Source: Streptomyces sp. DI166 (GTDB lineage: Bacteria; Actinomycetota; Actinomycetes; Streptomycetales; Streptomycetaceae). Taken from it: a stretch of DNA of 64,000 nt. This document shows positions 53,624-62,688 of this stretch, one piece after another. The stretch lies in assembly GCF_900091315.1 (NCBI RefSeq), contig NZ_FLSP01000005.1, forward strand, positions 62,001-126,000, in the 5' to 3' direction. Each line of letters starts with the position of its first letter. Within the stretch, counting starts at the first letter, position 1. A program made the position numbers and the translations under genes. Below the pieces are notes generated by a model. It was given only the letters and a program-made list of their open reading frames with translations. It did not search any database and was not told the origin of the DNA.

Positions 53624-55939
53624 TCACTCGTTGCGCAGCACCTCCGCCGCGGTCAGCCGCCCGGCCCGCCGCGCCGGGACCAGCGCTCCCAGCACCGCGA
53701 TGACGATCCCGGCGAGGGCCAGTCCCGCCAGGGCCGGGGCCTGCCACACATCGGTCATGTACGAGGGCAGGGTGATGTCCACGGCGTCCGCCATGCGCGG
53801 TACGACCATCCGGTGCCCGGCGACGCCGAGCGGCACCCCGAGCAGGGAGCCGAGCGCCCCGAGCACCGCCATCGAGGTCACCTTCATCACCGTGACCTGG
53901 GCCGGAGTCATGCCGATCGACTTCAGCATGCCCAAGTCCCGGCGGCGGTCGCGGGTGTTGAGGACGACCGTGTGGAAGACGCCGAGGGCGGCGACCAGGG
54001 CCAGCAGTGTGGTGAGCGCGGCGGCCGAGCCGACGACGGTCTGCGTGACGGAGTTGGGGCCGGTGAGGGCCGGTGACAGGCCCCGGTCGGCGGCGCGCGC
54101 GGCGCGGGCGTAGGCGTCCGCGTCGGCTCCGGGGCGCAGCAGCACGTGGTAGGCGATGGGGTCCTCGTCCGGTGCCAGTGCCCTCAGCGTCCGCCAATCT
54201 CCCACGATCATCCGGGAGTTGGTCTGCATCACCTCCCCGACCACGCGTACCCGTTCGCTCCGTCCGCCGCGCTCCAGGCGCACGGTGTCGCCGACGCGCA
54301 GTCCGTTCTGCCGTAGGAAGGCCGATCCTGCGACGATCTCGCCGGGGGCCCGGTGCCAACGCCCGTCGGTGAGCATGTCGTCCAGGCGCGGCCGGTCACC
54401 CCGGCGCCCTTCGAGCATCACCTCCTGCGCGGAGCCCGCCATCCCGACCTCGACATCGGCCCGCGCGGTGACCTCGCGCGCCCCCGGCAGCCCGGCGAGC
54501 AGTTCGTGCAGGGCGCGGTCGCCGTGCTCGGGGCGGATCTCGCGGCCGTCCTCGTGTGCGCCGACGTACACCGTGAGGTCGTAGGCGCCGCGCCCCGCGT
54601 TGCCGAAGCGGTCCATGGTGGTGGCGAGGCCGGTCGCGAAGGTGACGGTCGCCGCGCCGAGGACGACGGCGGCGAGGGTGAGCGCGCTGCGTCCCGGCCG
54701 GGCGAACGGCAGCCCCATGCCGAGGCTCACCGGCCGGGGCAGCGGGCTCCCGGCCAGCCTCCGCTGGACGGCGAGCGCCCGCCCGGCGCGGGGCGCGCTG
54801 CCCGCGCTGATGGCCCGCGCCGCCGACATGCGGTGGGCGCGCAGTGCCGGGGCGAGCGCGGCCAGGACGCAGACGGCGGGCATGCCGAGCAGGGCGACGG
54901 CGTTCACCCAGGGGGCGATGGACACACTGCCGTGCAGGATGCCGGCGTCGGGCCCGGAGAAGACGAAGTCGAAGAAGGGGCGTGCCAGCAGGTTGCCCGC
55001 CGCCGCGCCGAGGGCGCAGCCCAGCACGGACGGGACGGAGATCATCGTGAGGTAGACGGCGACGACCTGACCGGGCGTGAACCCGATCGACTTCAGTACG
55101 CCGATGTGCCGGAACCCGGAGATCACGGCGCCGCTGACGACGTTGCCGATGATGAGCACGGAGACCGAGATCCCGAGCACGCCGAAGGCCATGAGGTAGG
55201 GCGTGTACGCGCGGGCCGAGCCGCTCACCCGCTCCTTGAGTCCGAGGTAGGTGCGGGCGGCGGTCAGGGCGTCGGCGGGGAGTTCCTCGGTGACCGTGGC
55301 GAGTCCGGCGCGCAGGCGGTCCTCGGAGGACGTGCCGTCGGTGAGGCGCAGCAGCAGTTGGGACGCCCGCGGGGCGAGGGCGTCGGCCTGGCCGGGGGTC
55401 ACCCAGGCGTCGGCGGTGCCGCTGAGGCCGTAGGCGAAGCCGACGACGGTGAGGCGGGGGCCCGAGGGGATGGTGAGGGTCTTGCCGAGGTCGTCGGGGG
55501 CCCAGTCGCGGTCCCGGTTGAGGACGACCTCGCCGGGCCGGGTGGCCCAGCGTCCCGCCCACACGTCGAGCCGGTCCACGTCGGCGTCGGGGTCGGCGCG
55601 TCCGACCACGGTGATCTGCCGTCCGAGGCCGAAGGTCATGGCGTCCTGCGGCAGGGCGACGGAGGCTTCCGGATACGGGCCCGCGACGGCCTCGACGCCG
55701 GGCTGCCGGGCCGCCCGCGCGAGCGCCGCGTCGGAGGCGGCGGCGCGGTCGAAGGAGGCGACGACATGAGGGCCGCGCTGCTGGGCGAAGGCCTTGTCGA
55801 AGGGGGCGGAGGCGGCGTCGACCAGGCCGAGGGCGACCACGAGCGCGGCCGTGGAGGTGAGGGTGACCAGGGCGATCACGGTCGTCTGGAGCAGGCGCCG
55901 CCGTACGGCCGCGCGTGCGGTCCGCCACACGGCCCTCAT
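53624..55939 (-). CDS. FtsX-like ABC transporter permease
   Basis: 771 residues. There is an N-terminal membrane helix, a large extracytoplasmic MacB-type domain, then two sets of three helices with FtsX repeats (GVLKSIGFTPGQVVAVYLTM, and GMLKSIGMTPAQVTVMKVTS). This duplicated layout is typical of Streptomyces MacB/LolC-like exporters or of mechanotransmitter systems. Substrate unknown; possibly lipid-linked compounds, or antimicrobial peptide resistance. Its ATG overlaps the ATPase stop by 4 bp. Confidence 0.9.
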   Translation of the reverse strand: MRAVWRTARAAVRRRLLQTTVIALVTLTSTAALVVALGLVDAASAPFDKAFAQQRGPHVVASFDRAAASDAALARAARQPGVEAVAGPYPEASVALPQDAMTFGLGRQITVVGRADPDADVDRLDVWAGRWATRPGEVVLNRDRDWAPDDLGKTLTIPSGPRLTVVGFAYGLSGTADAWVTPGQADALAPRASQLLLRLTDGTSSEDRLRAGLATVTEELPADALTAARTYLGLKERVSGSARAYTPYLMAFGVLGISVSVLIIGNVVSGAVISGFRHIGVLKSIGFTPGQVVAVYLTMISVPSVLGCALGAAAGNLLARPFFDFVFSGPDAGILHGSVSIAPWVNAVALLGMPAVCVLAALAPALRAHRMSAARAISAGSAPRAGRALAVQRRLAGSPLPRPVSLGMGLPFARPGRSALTLAAVVLGAATVTFATGLATTMDRFGNAGRGAYDLTVYVGAHEDGREIRPEHGDRALHELLAGLPGAREVTARADVEVGMAGSAQEVMLEGRRGDRPRLDDMLTDGRWHRAPGEIVAGSAFLRQNGLRVGDTVRLERGGRSERVRVVGEVMQTNSRMIVGDWRTLRALAPDEDPIAYHVLLRPGADADAYARAARAADRGLSPALTGPNSVTQTVVGSAAALTTLLALVAALGVFHTVVLNTRDRRRDLGMLKSIGMTPAQVTVMKVTSMAVLGALGSLLGVPLGVAGHRMVVPRMADAVDITLPSYMTDVWQAPALAGLALAGIVIAVLGALVPARRAGRLTAAEVLRNE

Positions 55940-56637
55940 GCGGACGGCTCCAGGGTGTGCTCGCCGGTGACCCGGCCGTCGGCGAACTCGACGATCCGGC
56001 CGGCGCAGCGCCTGGCCAGGTGCTCGTCGTGGGTGACCAGGATGAGTGTCTGGCCGATCTGGTTGAGGTCGATCAGCAGGTCCATCACCTGTTCCCCGGA
56101 CCGGCTGTCCAGGGCGCCGGTCGGCTCGTCGGCGAGCAGCAGCGCGGGACGGTTCATCAACGCCCGCGCCACGGCGACGCGTTGGCGTTCGCCGCCGCTG
56201 AGGAGCGCCGGGTAGGCGTTGCGCCGGTCGGCGATGCCGAGTTCCTCGAACAGCTCCAGGGCGCGGCGGCGGGCCTGGCGGGCCGGGGTGCCGGTCAACT
56301 GGGCGGCCAGGGCCACGTTGTCGAGCGCCGAGAGGTCGTCGATGAGGTTGAAGAACTGGAAGATCATGCCGATCCGCCGCCGCCGGTACAGGGCGAGCTG
56401 CTTCTCGGACAGCTCGCCCACGTTCTCCCCCTGCACGACGACGGACCCCGCGGTCGGCCGGTCGAGCCCGGCGATCATGTTGAGCAGCGTCGACTTGCCG
56501 CACCCCGAGGGGCCCATCACGGCGACGGCCTCCCCCGCGCCGATCCGCAGTGACACCCCGTCCAGTGCCGTGGTCTCGCCGTACTCCTTGCGCACTCCGT
56601 CGAGTTGAACGACGGCCCCGCTGTCCTGTGCTGTCAT
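55936..56637 (-). CDS. ABC transporter ATP-binding protein (LolD/MacB type)
   Basis: 233 residues from the ATG at 56637. Walker A GPSGCGKST (42-50), signature LSGGERQRVAVARAL and Walker B LLLADEPTGALD are all intact. It drives the coupled FtsX-like permease. The gene pair is divergent from a histidine kinase and response regulator, the common bacterial arrangement in which the two-component system senses cell-envelope stress or a toxin and induces the exporter. Confidence 0.94.
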   Translation of the reverse strand: MTAQDSGAVVQLDGVRKEYGETTALDGVSLRIGAGEAVAVMGPSGCGKSTLLNMIAGLDRPTAGSVVVQGENVGELSEKQLALYRRRRIGMIFQFFNLIDDLSALDNVALAAQLTGTPARQARRRALELFEELGIADRRNAYPALLSGGERQRVAVARALMNRPALLLADEPTGALDSRSGEQVMDLLIDLNQIGQTLILVTHDEHLARRCAGRIVEFADGRVTGEHTLEPSA

Positions 56638-56775
56638 GCCGAGGACGCTACGGCGCACCGGCGGAGCGGACATCCCTCCGGGGATGGCACCTGGGGCGGC
56701 TGCTCATCCCGGGGATGCAGGGCGCTGCATCCCCCGGCCGATGCGCGGGCGGCGGACGTCTGCGAAGGTGGACCC

Positions 56776-57588
56776 GTGTGGGAGTCGACGGCGTTGGTCA
56801 CGGGGTGGGTCGCGGTGGTGTGCCTGGCGGTGGAGCTGGTACGGACCCGGCGGCGCTGGCGGGCGGCCGTCGGGGAACGCGGCTGGCTGCTGGAACGGGA
56901 GCGGGAGAACGCGGCGCAGGCGGCGGTGGAGGCCGAACGGGACCGTATCGCCCGCGAGTTGCACGACATCGTGAGCCACAACGTCAGCCTCATGGTGGTG
57001 CAGGCCGGGGCGGCGCGCGAGGTGCTCGGCACCATGCCGGACGAGGCGGTGACGGCGCTGCGCGCGGTGGAGGACGCGGGCCGCGGGGCGATGACGGACC
57101 TGCGGCATCTGCTGGGCGTCCTGGCCCCGGCACAGGACGGCGCGGACGGCGAGGACGGCGGCCCGGGGAGCACGGCCCCGCAGCCGGGACTCGACCGGCT
57201 CGGCACCCTCGTCGACCGGATCTCCTTCGCCGGGCTGCCGGTCGAGGTGCGGATCTCCGGGGAGCCGCGCCCGCTGCCGCAGGGGGTGGACGTGACGGCG
57301 TACCGCATCGTGCAGGAGGCCCTCACCAACGCGCTGCGGCACGGCGACGGCGGCAAGGCCGAGGTGACCGTGCGGTACGCGGACCACGCCCTGCGGGTGG
57401 AGGTCCTCAGCACCGGCCCGAGCGTGCTGACCGGCCAGGCCCCGCCCCCGCCGACCCGGCAGGGGACGGGACGCGGGCTGCTGGGACTGCGCGAGAGGGT
57501 CGCGGTGTACGGCGGTGACCTGGACGCCCGACGGCGCCTCGGCGGCGGTTTCCGGGTCCGCGCGCGCATCCCGCTGGACCGGCCGTGA
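56776..57588 (+). CDS. Two-component sensor histidine kinase (NarL-type partner)
   Basis: 270 residues from a GTG at 56776 with AAGGTG upstream. A single N-terminal membrane helix (about 5-22) is followed by a HisKA_3 dimerisation domain with the phosphoacceptor His63 (ARELHDIVSHNVSL), and a HATPase domain (IVQEALTNALRHG; GRGLLGLRERVAVYGG). Almost no extracellular part exists, so it is an intramembrane-sensing type of kinase that may sense through the divergent exporter. It overlaps the regulator gene by 4 bp. Confidence 0.92.
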   Translation: MWESTALVTGWVAVVCLAVELVRTRRRWRAAVGERGWLLERERENAAQAAVEAERDRIARELHDIVSHNVSLMVVQAGAAREVLGTMPDEAVTALRAVEDAGRGAMTDLRHLLGVLAPAQDGADGEDGGPGSTAPQPGLDRLGTLVDRISFAGLPVEVRISGEPRPLPQGVDVTAYRIVQEALTNALRHGDGGKAEVTVRYADHALRVEVLSTGPSVLTGQAPPPPTRQGTGRGLLGLRERVAVYGGDLDARRRLGGGFRVRARIPLDRP

Positions 57589-58241
57589 CGGCGCCCCGGG
57601 TACTGGTCGTCGACGACCAGACGCTGATCCGCACCGGTTTCCGGCTGATCCTCACCGCGCGCGGCATCGAGGTGGTGGGCGAGGCCGCGGACGGCGCCGA
57701 AGCGGTGTCCGCGGCGCGGGAGTTGCGGCCGGACGTCACCCTGATGGACATCCGCATGCCGACGATGGACGGCCTGGAGGCGACCCGCCGTATCCTCCAG
57801 CACCTGCCGGACTGCCGGGTGTTGATGCTGACCACCTTCGACCTGGACCACTACGTCTACACGGCCCTGTCGATGGGCGCGAGCGGCTTCCTCCTCAAGG
57901 ACGTCACGCCCGAGCACCTGGCGTCCGCGGTACGCCTGGTGAACACCGGCGACGCCCTGCTGGCCCCCTCCATCACCCGCCGCCTGGTGGAGCGCTTCGC
58001 CGACACCGCGCCCGCGCCGCCGCCCCCCGCCCTGTCGAACCTCACCCCCAGGGAACGGGAGGTCCTGGCCCTCCTCGGCCGGGGGCTGTCCAACACGGAG
58101 CTGGCCGAGCACCTCACCCTCAGCGAGGCGACGGTGAAGTCCCATGTGGCCCGTATCTTCGCCAAACTGTCCCTGCGCGACCGGGCGCAGGCGGTGGTGC
58201 TGGCGTACGAGACGGGGCTGGTGAAGCCGGGATCGGTGTGA
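57585..58241 (+). CDS. Two-component response regulator (NarL/LuxR type)
   Basis: 218 residues from a GTG overlapping the kinase stop (GTGA). The receiver domain contains Asp10-Asp11, the phosphoacceptor Asp55 (LMDIRMP) and Lys in LLKDV. The C-terminal LuxR helix-turn-helix includes LTPREREVLALLGRGLSNTE and ATVKSHVARIFAKL. It probably controls the divergent ABC exporter genes. Confidence 0.94.
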   Translation: MTAPRVLVVDDQTLIRTGFRLILTARGIEVVGEAADGAEAVSAARELRPDVTLMDIRMPTMDGLEATRRILQHLPDCRVLMLTTFDLDHYVYTALSMGASGFLLKDVTPEHLASAVRLVNTGDALLAPSITRRLVERFADTAPAPPPPALSNLTPREREVLALLGRGLSNTELAEHLTLSEATVKSHVARIFAKLSLRDRAQAVVLAYETGLVKPGSV

Positions 58242-58305
58242 GACGCCGGATACCCTAGACCCCTTAGTTTCACGGCTAGTACCACCAGCATCCGGAGGGA
58301 GCCCC

Positions 58306-58899
58306 ATGGCCCGCGCGGGTCTCACCGCCGACCGCGTCACCGCGGCCGCCGCCGACCTGGCCGACGAGGTCGGCTTCGAGAAGGTCAGCCTGTCGGCGCT
58401 GGCCCGGCACTTCGGCGTCAAGGACGCGAGCCTGTACTCCCACGTCCGCAACCTTGAGGACCTGCGCACCCGGATCGCGCTGCTCGCGGGCGGGGAGCTG
58501 ATCGACCGCATCGCGCTGGCGGTCGCGGGCCGGGCGGGCAAGGACGCGCTCAGGGCCTTCGCCGACGCCTACCGGGAGTACGCCCTGGAACACCCCGGCC
58601 GCTACGCCGCCACCCAGATCCGCGTCGACCAGGCCCTGATCGCCGACACCCCGGCCCTGCGCCGCACCGCCGAGATCACCTACGGCGTGCTGCGCGCCTA
58701 CGGCCTGGACGAACCCGATCTGACGGACGCCGTCCGCCTGCTGCGCAGCACCTTCCACGGCTACTGCGCCCTGGAGTCGGCGGGCGCCTTCGGCGCGCCC
58801 AGGGACGTACGGGCCTCCTGGGACCGCGCGGTGGAGGCACTGCACGTGGCACTGGAGCACTGGCCGAAGCGGGAACAATCAGTCGGCGGCCCTGGCTAG
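58306..58899 (+). CDS. TetR-family regulator (WHG-type C-terminal domain)
   Basis: 197 residues, ribosome site CGGAGGGAG. The N-terminal TetR helix-turn-helix is VSLSALARHFGVKDASLYSH. The C-terminal domain (about 80-190, with STFHGYCALESAGAFG) matches the TetR_C/WHG group. The ligand is unknown. The end of the gene overlaps the end of the convergent ICL/PEPM gene by 21 bp, an unusual arrangement that may couple their expression through antisense transcription. Confidence 0.88.
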   Translation: MARAGLTADRVTAAAADLADEVGFEKVSLSALARHFGVKDASLYSHVRNLEDLRTRIALLAGGELIDRIALAVAGRAGKDALRAFADAYREYALEHPGRYAATQIRVDQALIADTPALRRTAEITYGVLRAYGLDEPDLTDAVRLLRSTFHGYCALESAGAFGAPRDVRASWDRAVEALHVALEHWPKREQSVGGPG

Positions 58900-59640
58900 C
58901 GCTTGCACCTCGGCGTACGTGGGCGCCGCGCCGCGCGGGCTCCGGCCGGCGCGGATCCCGGTGGCCGTCTCCACCGCCGCGGCCAGTGCGCGCCGGTAGA
59001 GCAGTGAGCCGAGGCTGACGCGGTGCACGCCGAGGTCGGTGAGGTGCGCGAGGGTGGGTCCGGTGGGCGAGTAGAGGATGTTCAGGGGGACCTGGACCTG
59101 GCGGACGAGGGCCGCGATGCGCGCCGGGTCGGTCAGGCCGGGCACGAACACGCCGTCCGCGCCCGCCTGTTGGTAGGCGTCCAGGCGGCGGAGGGTGTCG
59201 CGCTCGTCCCCTTCGCCGAGCCAGTGCGTGTCGGTGCGCGCGTTGACGAAGAGGTCCGGTGCCGCCGCCTTCACGGCCGCGATCTTCGCCGCGTGCACCG
59301 GCACCGGGCCCAGTCCGTCCTCCAGGTTCAGACCGACGGCCCCGACAGCGGCCAGTTGCCGGGCGAACTCCCCCACCTCGTCCGGGTCGTCGCTGAAGCC
59401 GCCCTCCGCGTCGACGGAGAGCAGGAACGGCCCGCTGCCCAGGGTGAGGGCCAGCCGCAGCGTCTCGTCCTGGGTCGCCGAGGCACCGTCCGGCAGCCCC
59501 GCCCCCGCGGCGACGGCGAGGCTCGTGGTGGCGACGGCCGGGAAGCCCTCGGCGGCCAGCGCCAGGGCGGAGGCGTGGTCCCAGGCGTTGGGGAGGAGCA
59601 GCGGCGCGCCGGTGCGGTGGAGGCGGGCGAAAGGCGTCAT
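58879..59640 (-). CDS. Isocitrate lyase/phosphoenolpyruvate mutase family protein
   Basis: 253 residues, the short single-domain form. LLLPNAWDHASALALAAEGF is the characteristic start. LLSVDAEGGF contains the metal-binding Asp, and GLNLEDG and NARTDT complete the barrel pattern. The catalytic Cys loop of true isocitrate lyase (KKCGH) is absent, so it is more likely a carbon-carbon lyase or a phosphonate-type enzyme acting on an unknown alpha-ketoacid. Cytoplasmic. No phosphonate genes are nearby. Confidence 0.87.
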   Translation of the reverse strand: MTPFARLHRTGAPLLLPNAWDHASALALAAEGFPAVATTSLAVAAGAGLPDGASATQDETLRLALTLGSGPFLLSVDAEGGFSDDPDEVGEFARQLAAVGAVGLNLEDGLGPVPVHAAKIAAVKAAAPDLFVNARTDTHWLGEGDERDTLRRLDAYQQAGADGVFVPGLTDPARIAALVRQVQVPLNILYSPTGPTLAHLTDLGVHRVSLGSLLYRRALAAAVETATGIRAGRSPRGAAPTYAEVQALARAAD

Positions 59641-59691
59641 GAGGGCACCGTAGGGCCGGGTCGCTTCGGTACCGGCCGAACCGTCGCGCCC

Positions 59692-61383
59692 TCAGCCGCC
59701 GCTCGTCACCTCCACCCGGCCGTCCTCGATCCGCATCCGGCTCTCCCCTCCGCCCGCCCAGCGCACCAGCAGGCCCCCCTCGCCGTCCGGGCTCACCTCG
59801 GCCAGCCGGGACAGGTCCGCCGGTTCCGGTTCCGCCGTCAGGCGGGCCAGCGCCACGAAGAGGGCCGGGGTGTCGCCCACCGTCCCGGTGAGGGCGCCCG
59901 TCAGACCCAGGGCCGGGGTCAGGTCGGCGCGCAGCTCGGCGGGCGGCGACCAGCCCGTGACCCGGATCTCCGTACCGGCTTCCGCCCCCGCCACCAGATA
60001 CGCCCTGACCTCCACCGCGCCCCGCACCAGCACCGCGCAGGTGACCCGGGCGCCGCGGGCCGCGGTGTGTCGGGAGGCGGCCCAGCCCGGGCCGGTGCCC
60101 AGGGGTTCGATGGCGGTGCGGCTCGGGTCGCCGTCGACGAGGACGCTGTTGTCGCCGGACGGGGAGGGCCCGGTCGCCGTGGAGTAGGCGAGCCGGGAGT
60201 AGTAGGGGTCGTAGTCGGGGTGCTCGCTGCCGTGGTTGTGGAGGCGGACCAGACCGTCGGCGGTGGTGGACTGCAGCAGCCAGTTGGGCGGGGCGACGGG
60301 GTACGCCGCGTCCGGGCCCTCCGCCGGGGCCGGTTCCTCCGGTGCCGTCCAGACCTCGTGGTCCGCGGGGAGCAGCAGGCCGAGGAAGCCCTTGCTCGCC
60401 CAGTACGGGGACGCGGGGCCCGAGTAGTTCTGCAGCACCGCCGGGTTGGGACCGTGCCAGCCGAGGGTGAGCAGGCCGTGCTCGTCCAGCGCGCCGCGCT
60501 CCAGGAAGTGGCGCAGGGCGCCGGAGGCGAGGCGGCGGGTGCGGCCCGGGGGCAGCGGGGTGCGGCCGGTGAGGGCGCCGAGCCACAGCGGGGCCGTGGT
60601 CGCGAAGCGGTACGTCAGGGAGCGGCCCTGGTGCATGGGGGCGCCGTCGGCGGCGAACAGGCGCTCGTAGTCGGTCAGATGACGGTGCAGGCGGCGGCCG
60701 TAGAGGTCCAGCAGCCCGGCGTCGTCGGCGAGCCAGGCGTGCAGCACCGGGTAGAGGTGCATCGCCCAGCCGTTGTAGTAGTCGAACTTGCGGCCGTCGC
60801 CGTCGGTGTACCAGCCGTCGCCGAGGTACCACTGCTCGATGCGTTCCAGACCGCGGTCGATCGCCTTGCGCGACGCCTCCGGTTCGTGGCCCACCGACTC
60901 CAGGAAGCCGCCGACGGTCACCGGGAACAACTCCCAGTTGCACGGCCACGGTTCGGCGGTGAGGGCGTCGCCCAGCCATGCCGCGGCGCGCTGCCGTACC
61001 CGGTCGTCGAGGCGGTCCCACAGCAGCGGCCGGGTCAGCCGCAGGGCGAGGGCGATGGAGGCGGCCTCCACCAGCGGCTGGCTGCGGTGCCGCACCTCGG
61101 GCCAGACGCCGGCGGTACCGGCGGCGAGCCCGTCGGCGTAGCGCTCCAGTGCCGTCTCGTCACGGCGGAAGGCGGCCAGCAGGAGCGTACGGGCGTACCC
61201 CTCCAGGCCGTCGGAGAGCCGCCCGGACCAGCTCTGCCGGTCCCCTGGCAGGTGGTAGAGGGCGCGGTCGGCGGTGGCGTACGGCTCCACGGCGGCCAGC
61301 AGCGCGTCGGCGGCCGCCTCCCAGTGGGCGCGGGTGTAGCCGGTGCGGGGGCTGAGCGCGCGGTCGTCGGGGGGCAGGTCCAT
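59692..61383 (-). CDS. DUF2264 protein, probable pectin-oligosaccharide enzyme
   Basis: 563 residues. The N-terminal 350 residues form an alpha/alpha-barrel pattern with the DUF2264 motifs (YHLPGDRQSWSGRLSDGLEG; DGWYTDGDGRKFDYYNGWAM; PMHQGRSLTYRFA). The C-terminal part is beta-rich. There is no signal peptide, so it is cytoplasmic. DUF2264 genes commonly lie in pectin and rhamnogalacturonan loci, and here it follows a rhamnogalacturonan acetylesterase gene. A glycoside hydrolase or lyase acting on unsaturated oligosaccharides is a reasonable inference, not a demonstrated activity. Confidence 0.85.
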   Translation of the reverse strand: MDLPPDDRALSPRTGYTRAHWEAAADALLAAVEPYATADRALYHLPGDRQSWSGRLSDGLEGYARTLLLAAFRRDETALERYADGLAAGTAGVWPEVRHRSQPLVEAASIALALRLTRPLLWDRLDDRVRQRAAAWLGDALTAEPWPCNWELFPVTVGGFLESVGHEPEASRKAIDRGLERIEQWYLGDGWYTDGDGRKFDYYNGWAMHLYPVLHAWLADDAGLLDLYGRRLHRHLTDYERLFAADGAPMHQGRSLTYRFATTAPLWLGALTGRTPLPPGRTRRLASGALRHFLERGALDEHGLLTLGWHGPNPAVLQNYSGPASPYWASKGFLGLLLPADHEVWTAPEEPAPAEGPDAAYPVAPPNWLLQSTTADGLVRLHNHGSEHPDYDPYYSRLAYSTATGPSPSGDNSVLVDGDPSRTAIEPLGTGPGWAASRHTAARGARVTCAVLVRGAVEVRAYLVAGAEAGTEIRVTGWSPPAELRADLTPALGLTGALTGTVGDTPALFVALARLTAEPEPADLSRLAEVSPDGEGGLLVRWAGGGESRMRIEDGRVEVTSGG

Positions 61384-61408
61384 CAGCAGGCGTTCCTTCC
61401 AGCAGTGG

Positions 61409-61444
61409 CCTGGGGCGCCCCGGTTCCGGTCGGGACGCCCCAGG
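61409..61444 (-). terminator. Intercistronic hairpin between acetylesterase and DUF2264 genes
   Basis: CCTGGGGCG and CGCCCCAGG form a perfect 9-bp stem around an 18-nt loop in the 64-nt gap. It may be a partial terminator or an mRNA-stabilising element within the operon. Confidence 0.6.
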
Positions 61445-61447
61445 GGT

Positions 61448-62486
61448 TCATCCCACCCGCACCAGGCCCCTGGGCACCAGACCCTGGGCGAGCAGTTCGT
61501 CGCGGACGATCCCGGCGTAGGCGGTGGCGCCGCGCTCCGAGGTGTGGGTGTTGTCCCGTTTCTCGTTGTAGAGGTACAGCGCCTTGGAGCCCTCGACGCC
61601 GAGCGACTCGACGAGGGCCTTGGTGCGTGCGGTGAGGTCGACGAGCGGGACGTCCCGGTCGGCGGCGACCGCGCGGACGACCGCCGGGTGGTCCACCCCG
61701 AGTCCGTTGACCAGCAGGGCGGTGCCGTTGTTCAGGGTGCCGTCGGCGTTGAACCAGCGCCGCACGACCGGGGTGACCAGCACCGGCCGGCCGCCCCGCT
61801 CGCGGACCCCGGACACCAGGGGTTTCCAGGTTGGCGCGGTAGGTGGCCCCGTCGGTCGTCTTGTCGTTGTGCGCGAGCTGGATCAGTACCAGGTCGCCGC
61901 GCCGGATCCGCGGCCGGACCGTGTCCCACAGCCGGGGGTCGGCGAGATAACTGACCGTGCTCTCCCCGGAGTCGGCGTAATTGGCCACCGAGACTCCCTG
62001 GCGCAGGTACTGCGGGAGCTGCTGGCCCCAGCCGGTGTAGGGGTCGCCGGGCTGGTCGCAGACGGTGGAGTCGCCGATGAGGAAGATCTGCCGGGTGTGC
62101 CGGGCGGGGGTGACCCGGATGTCGGCGAGCGCGGGTGCCGAGCCGCCGATCGCCAGGTCAAGTCCGGGAGTTCCGTCGGGTCCGGTCGGTTCGCCCTCGG
62201 GGGTGCGGACGTCGACGGTGAAGGAGCGGGCGACGCGTGCCCCGGCGGGCGCGGCCGTCTCGGGGAGCAGGGCACGGCGGGTCTCGCCGCCGATGGCGGT
62301 GCTGGAGGCGGCCGGGCCGCCGAGGAGCACCCGTACGTCATAGGTGCCGGGCGGCAGGTCGAAGTGGCAGGCGGTGGCGGTGCAGTGGTCGATGTCCCGC
62401 ACCGGCGCGGCGGCCTGCGCGGGCCCGGCGGTCAGGGCGGTGCTCAGCGTCACCGCCGCCAGTACGGCGATGTCGAAACGTCTCAC
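61448..62486 (-). pseudogene. Rhamnogalacturonan acetylesterase (SGNH/GDSL), frameshifted
   Basis: The start is a GTG at 62486 behind GGAGGAG, giving a Sec signal peptide (RRFDIAVLAAVTLSTALTAG). A beta-rich N-terminal domain precedes the esterase. The first frame holds IFLIGDSTVCDQ (catalytic Ser) and HNDKTTDG, and runs to about YRANLET. The next frame resumes with SGVRERGGRPVLVTPVVRRW and carries the catalytic His (THTSERGATAYA) to the stop at 61448. Removing one base from the GGGG run at 61819-61822 (CCCC in the gene) restores one protein of about 346 residues. It would deacetylate rhamnogalacturonan I outside the cell. Either a true null mutation or an assembly error. Confidence 0.82.
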
Positions 62487-62552
62487 TCGCGGCTCCTCCG
62501 TCACGTCCGGCGCGATGGCCGGTCCTGGTGCCGGACCGTACCGCCGATCGGC

Positions 62553-62560
62553 AAGCGCTT
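62553..62560. promoter_or_regulatory. LacI-type operator candidate (AAGCGCTT)
   Basis: The palindrome AAGCGCTT, with flanking C and TC, resembles the core of CelR/LacI-type sites that control polysaccharide genes in actinomycetes. It lies 67 bp upstream of the acetylesterase start. Confidence 0.45.
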
Positions 62561-62622
62561 TCTAGATCCATACCGCAACTGACTGAATATCCAACACCAA
62601 ACGTGCGCAAGCCCTTTCGCAA

Positions 62623-62630
62623 AATCGATT
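62623..62630. promoter_or_regulatory. LacI-type operator candidate (AATCGATT)
   Basis: The perfect palindrome AATCGATT sits in the leader or promoter region of the rhamnogalacturonan lyase gene, 58 bp before its start. A related half-site GCAAGCCCTTTC lies just upstream (62607-62618). Confidence 0.4.
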
Positions 62631-62688
62631 CAACTGTCAGCCTCGGACCCACCGGCAACCCCCACACCTCCCGAAAGGGGCACCCCCC

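Noticed and set aside
58879-59640. Phosphonate biosynthesis cluster
   Set aside because: Only one ICL/PEPM-fold gene is present, without phosphonopyruvate decarboxylase or other partners.
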